A DNA stretch of 6,021 nt from Chloroflexota bacterium (lineage in GTDB: Bacteria > Chloroflexota > Limnocylindria > Limnocylindrales > CSP1-4), in assembly GCA_027457005.1 (NCBI GenBank), contig DAIDTV010000040.1, forward strand, positions 1-6,021, in the 5' to 3' direction. This document shows, piece by piece, positions 4,246 to 6,021 of this stretch. Position 1 is the first letter of the stretch, and each line of letters starts with the position of its first letter. The translations under genes were made by a program, and so were the position numbers. The notes below the pieces were generated by a model. That model made no database searches. It was not told where the DNA came from and was given only the letters and a program-made list of their open reading frames with translations.

Positions 4246-6021
4246 CGGGTCCCACCTCGCGCCGCGCTCCGGCGGCCGATCCCCCCGTCGACGTCACGCG
4301 CCGCGGCCGTGGCAAGCCCTCCCCCGCGGCGCCCACCTACGACGCCAGCAGCATCCAGGTGCTGGAGGGGCTGGAAGCAGTTCGTCGCCGTCCGGGCATG
4401 TACATCGGCTCGACGGACGGGCGGGGCCTGCACCACCTGGTCTGGGAGGTCGTCGACAACTCGATCGACGAGGCGATGGCCGGCTACGCGACGCGGATCG
4501 ACGTCACGATCCTCCCGGACGGCAGCATGTCCGTGGTGGACGACGGCCGTGGCGTTCCCGTCGGCCGGCACCGCACCGGGAAGGACGCCCTCGAGGTCGT
4601 CCATACGGTGCTCCACGCGGGCGGCAAGTTCGGCGGCGGGGGCTACAAGGTATCCGGCGGCCTGCACGGCGTCGGCGTCAGCGTCGTCAATGCCCTCTCC
4701 GCGTGGCTCACGGTCGAGACGGCACGCGACGGCCGCGTATGGGGCCAGTCGTACGAGCGCGGCAAGCCGTCGACGCCCGTCCACGAGATCGGCGCCTCCG
4801 CCGGGCGTCATGGCACGACCACCCGGTTCATGCCGGACCCCGACGTCTTCGAGACCATCGACTGGTCGTTCGACACCATCGCCCAGCGCATGCGAGAGTC
4901 CGCCTACCTCAACAAGGGGCTGTGGATCCGCCTGGCGGACGAGCGGGTCGAGCCCGCCCGCGAGCGCTCCTTCTACTTCGAGGGGGGCCTGATCAGCTTC
5001 GTGCGGCACCTGAACAAGAACAAGGAGGTGCTCCACGCGCGCCCCATCTACGTCGAGCGGCGCGAGGGGCAGACCGCGATCGAGGTGGCGCTCCAGTACA
5101 ACGACACCTACACCGAGACGGTCCTGGCGTTCGCCAACAACATCAATACCGTCGACGGCGGAACCCACCTGACCGGCTTCCGCGCGGCCCTCACGAGCTC
5201 CCTGAACGATTGGGCGCGACGGGCCGGCGTGCTGCGCGACTCGGACGCCAACCTGAGCGGCGACGACGTCCGCGAGGGGCTCACGGCCGTGATCAGCGTC
5301 AAGCTGGTGGAGCCGCAGTTCGAGGGCCAGACCAAGGCGAAGCTCGGGAACGCGGAGGTGAAGGGCCAGGTCCAGGCCGCGGTGGCGGACGGCCTGAGTC
5401 AGTACCTCGACGAGAACCCAGGGGACGGGCGCCGCATCATCGACAAGTGCCTCACCGCGTCCCGTGCGCGCGAGGCCGCGCGAAAGGCCCGCGACCTGGT
5501 CATCCGGAAGGGCGCCCTCGAGGGAGCCGCGCTCCCGGGGAAGCTCGCCGACTGCCAGGAGCGCGACCCCGCCCGGAGCGAGCTCTTCATCGTGGAGGGC
5601 GATTCGGCCGGCGGCTCCGCCAAGCAGGGGCGCGACCGGCGCTTCCAGGCGATCCTCCCGCTGCGGGGGAAACTGCTCAACGTCGAGAAGGCGCGCCTGG
5701 ACCGGATCCTTGGCTCGGAGAACGTCCGGCCCCTGATCGTGGCACTTGGAGCCGGCATCGGCGAGTCCCTCGACATCGGCAAGCTCCGCTACCACCGCAT
5801 CGTGCTGCTCTCCGACGCGGACGTGGACGGGGCCCACATCCGCACCCTGCTGCTCACCTTCTTCTACCGGCACCTGCCCGCCGTGATCGAGCAGGGATTC
5901 CTGTACATCGCGCAGCCGCCGCTCTACCGCATCAGCACCGGCAAGGTCACCTACTACGCGTCGGACGAGAAGGAGCGGGACCGCCTGGTCGGGGAGATCA
6001 AGGCCCGGAACCCGCTGATCC
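4242..6021 (+). CDS. gyrB: DNA gyrase subunit B, 3' end beyond the window
   Basis: GyrB is the ATPase and TOPRIM subunit of gyrase, which introduces negative supercoils together with GyrA. About 593 residues are visible; roughly 60-80 at the C-terminus are missing. The GHKL ATPase domain shows Glu69 and Asn73 in WEVVDNSIDEAMAG, the DDGRG motif at 100-104 and the lid GGLHGVGVSVVNALS at 139-153. The transducer domain has QTKAKLGN at 363-370, including Lys365; KLGN favours GyrB over ParE. The TOPRIM domain has EGDSAGGSAKQGRDR (452-466, catalytic Glu452), PLRGKLLNVEKAR (473-485) and SDADVDGAH (524-532) with metal-binding Asp525, Asp527 and Asp529. The GTG at 4242 overlaps the parB TGA (4243-4245) and has a nearby ribosome binding site. 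Compared with E. coli GyrB, whose homologous start aligns near Tyr33, it has about 28 extra N-terminal residues rich in Pro, Arg and Ala. gyrA, dnaN and recF are not in the window. Confidence 0.96.
   Translation, partial: MTGPTSRRAPAADPPVDVTRRGRGKPSPAAPTYDASSIQVLEGLEAVRRRPGMYIGSTDGRGLHHLVWEVVDNSIDEAMAGYATRIDVTILPDGSMSVVDDGRGVPVGRHRTGKDALEVVHTVLHAGGKFGGGGYKVSGGLHGVGVSVVNALSAWLTVETARDGRVWGQSYERGKPSTPVHEIGASAGRHGTTTRFMPDPDVFETIDWSFDTIAQRMRESAYLNKGLWIRLADERVEPARERSFYFEGGLISFVRHLNKNKEVLHARPIYVERREGQTAIEVALQYNDTYTETVLAFANNINTVDGGTHLTGFRAALTSSLNDWARRAGVLRDSDANLSGDDVREGLTAVISVKLVEPQFEGQTKAKLGNAEVKGQVQAAVADGLSQYLDENPGDGRRIIDKCLTASRAREAARKARDLVIRKGALEGAALPGKLADCQERDPARSELFIVEGDSAGGSAKQGRDRRFQAILPLRGKLLNVEKARLDRILGSENVRPLIVALGAGIGESLDIGKLRYHRIVLLSDADVDGAHIRTLLLTFFYRHLPAVIEQGFLYIAQPPLYRISTGKVTYYASDEKERDRLVGEIKARNPLI

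Noticed and set aside
4215..5873. Long minus-strand open frame opposite gyrB (552 codons)
   Set aside because: The plus strand reads as an uninterrupted GyrB with ATPase and TOPRIM motifs. The antisense translation is low complexity and has no recognisable domain.

Overview
This is high-GC bacterial chromosomal DNA (roughly 70% G+C by eye, GTG starts, G/C-ending codons). It holds two divergent housekeeping gene groups. The gene complement and the GyrB sequence style would suit a high-GC Chloroflexota lineage, but that is a weak inference; an actinobacterium or another high-GC phylum cannot be excluded from sequence reading alone.

Layout. Positions 1-1930 on the minus strand carry a cell-elongation pair, mreD followed by a class B penicillin-binding protein of the PBP2 type. 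The PBP2 gene runs off the left edge, before its KTG motif. The roughly 560 bp between mreD and parA (1931-2491) appear to hold no gene. They hold a mreD leader with a hairpin and a likely -10 box, two short tandem repeat arrays (18 bp x 3 and 8 bp x 4), an exact-consensus parS centromere site at 2408-2423, and a -10 box placed so that the parA mRNA would be leaderless. On the plus strand, parA, parB and gyrB follow in a tightly packed run. Each junction is a GTGA overlap, where the downstream GTG start shares two bases with the upstream TGA stop. gyrB runs off the right edge at about residue 593 of an expected 650-680 for this extended form.

How the parts work together. ParA (ATPase), ParB (CTP-dependent clamp) and parS form a complete chromosomal partition system. 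Gyrase B, co-transcribed in all likelihood, supplies negative supercoiling. MreD and PBP2 belong to the elongasome (Rod complex) that builds lateral cell wall. Together with the parS site, this suggests a region not far from the replication origin, although no DnaA-box cluster or AT-rich unwinding element is visible here.

I found no new biological system. The points worth a second look are the parS site next to the arrays, the parA-parB-gyrB coupling, the predicted leaderless parA transcript, and the orientation switch in the intergenic region.
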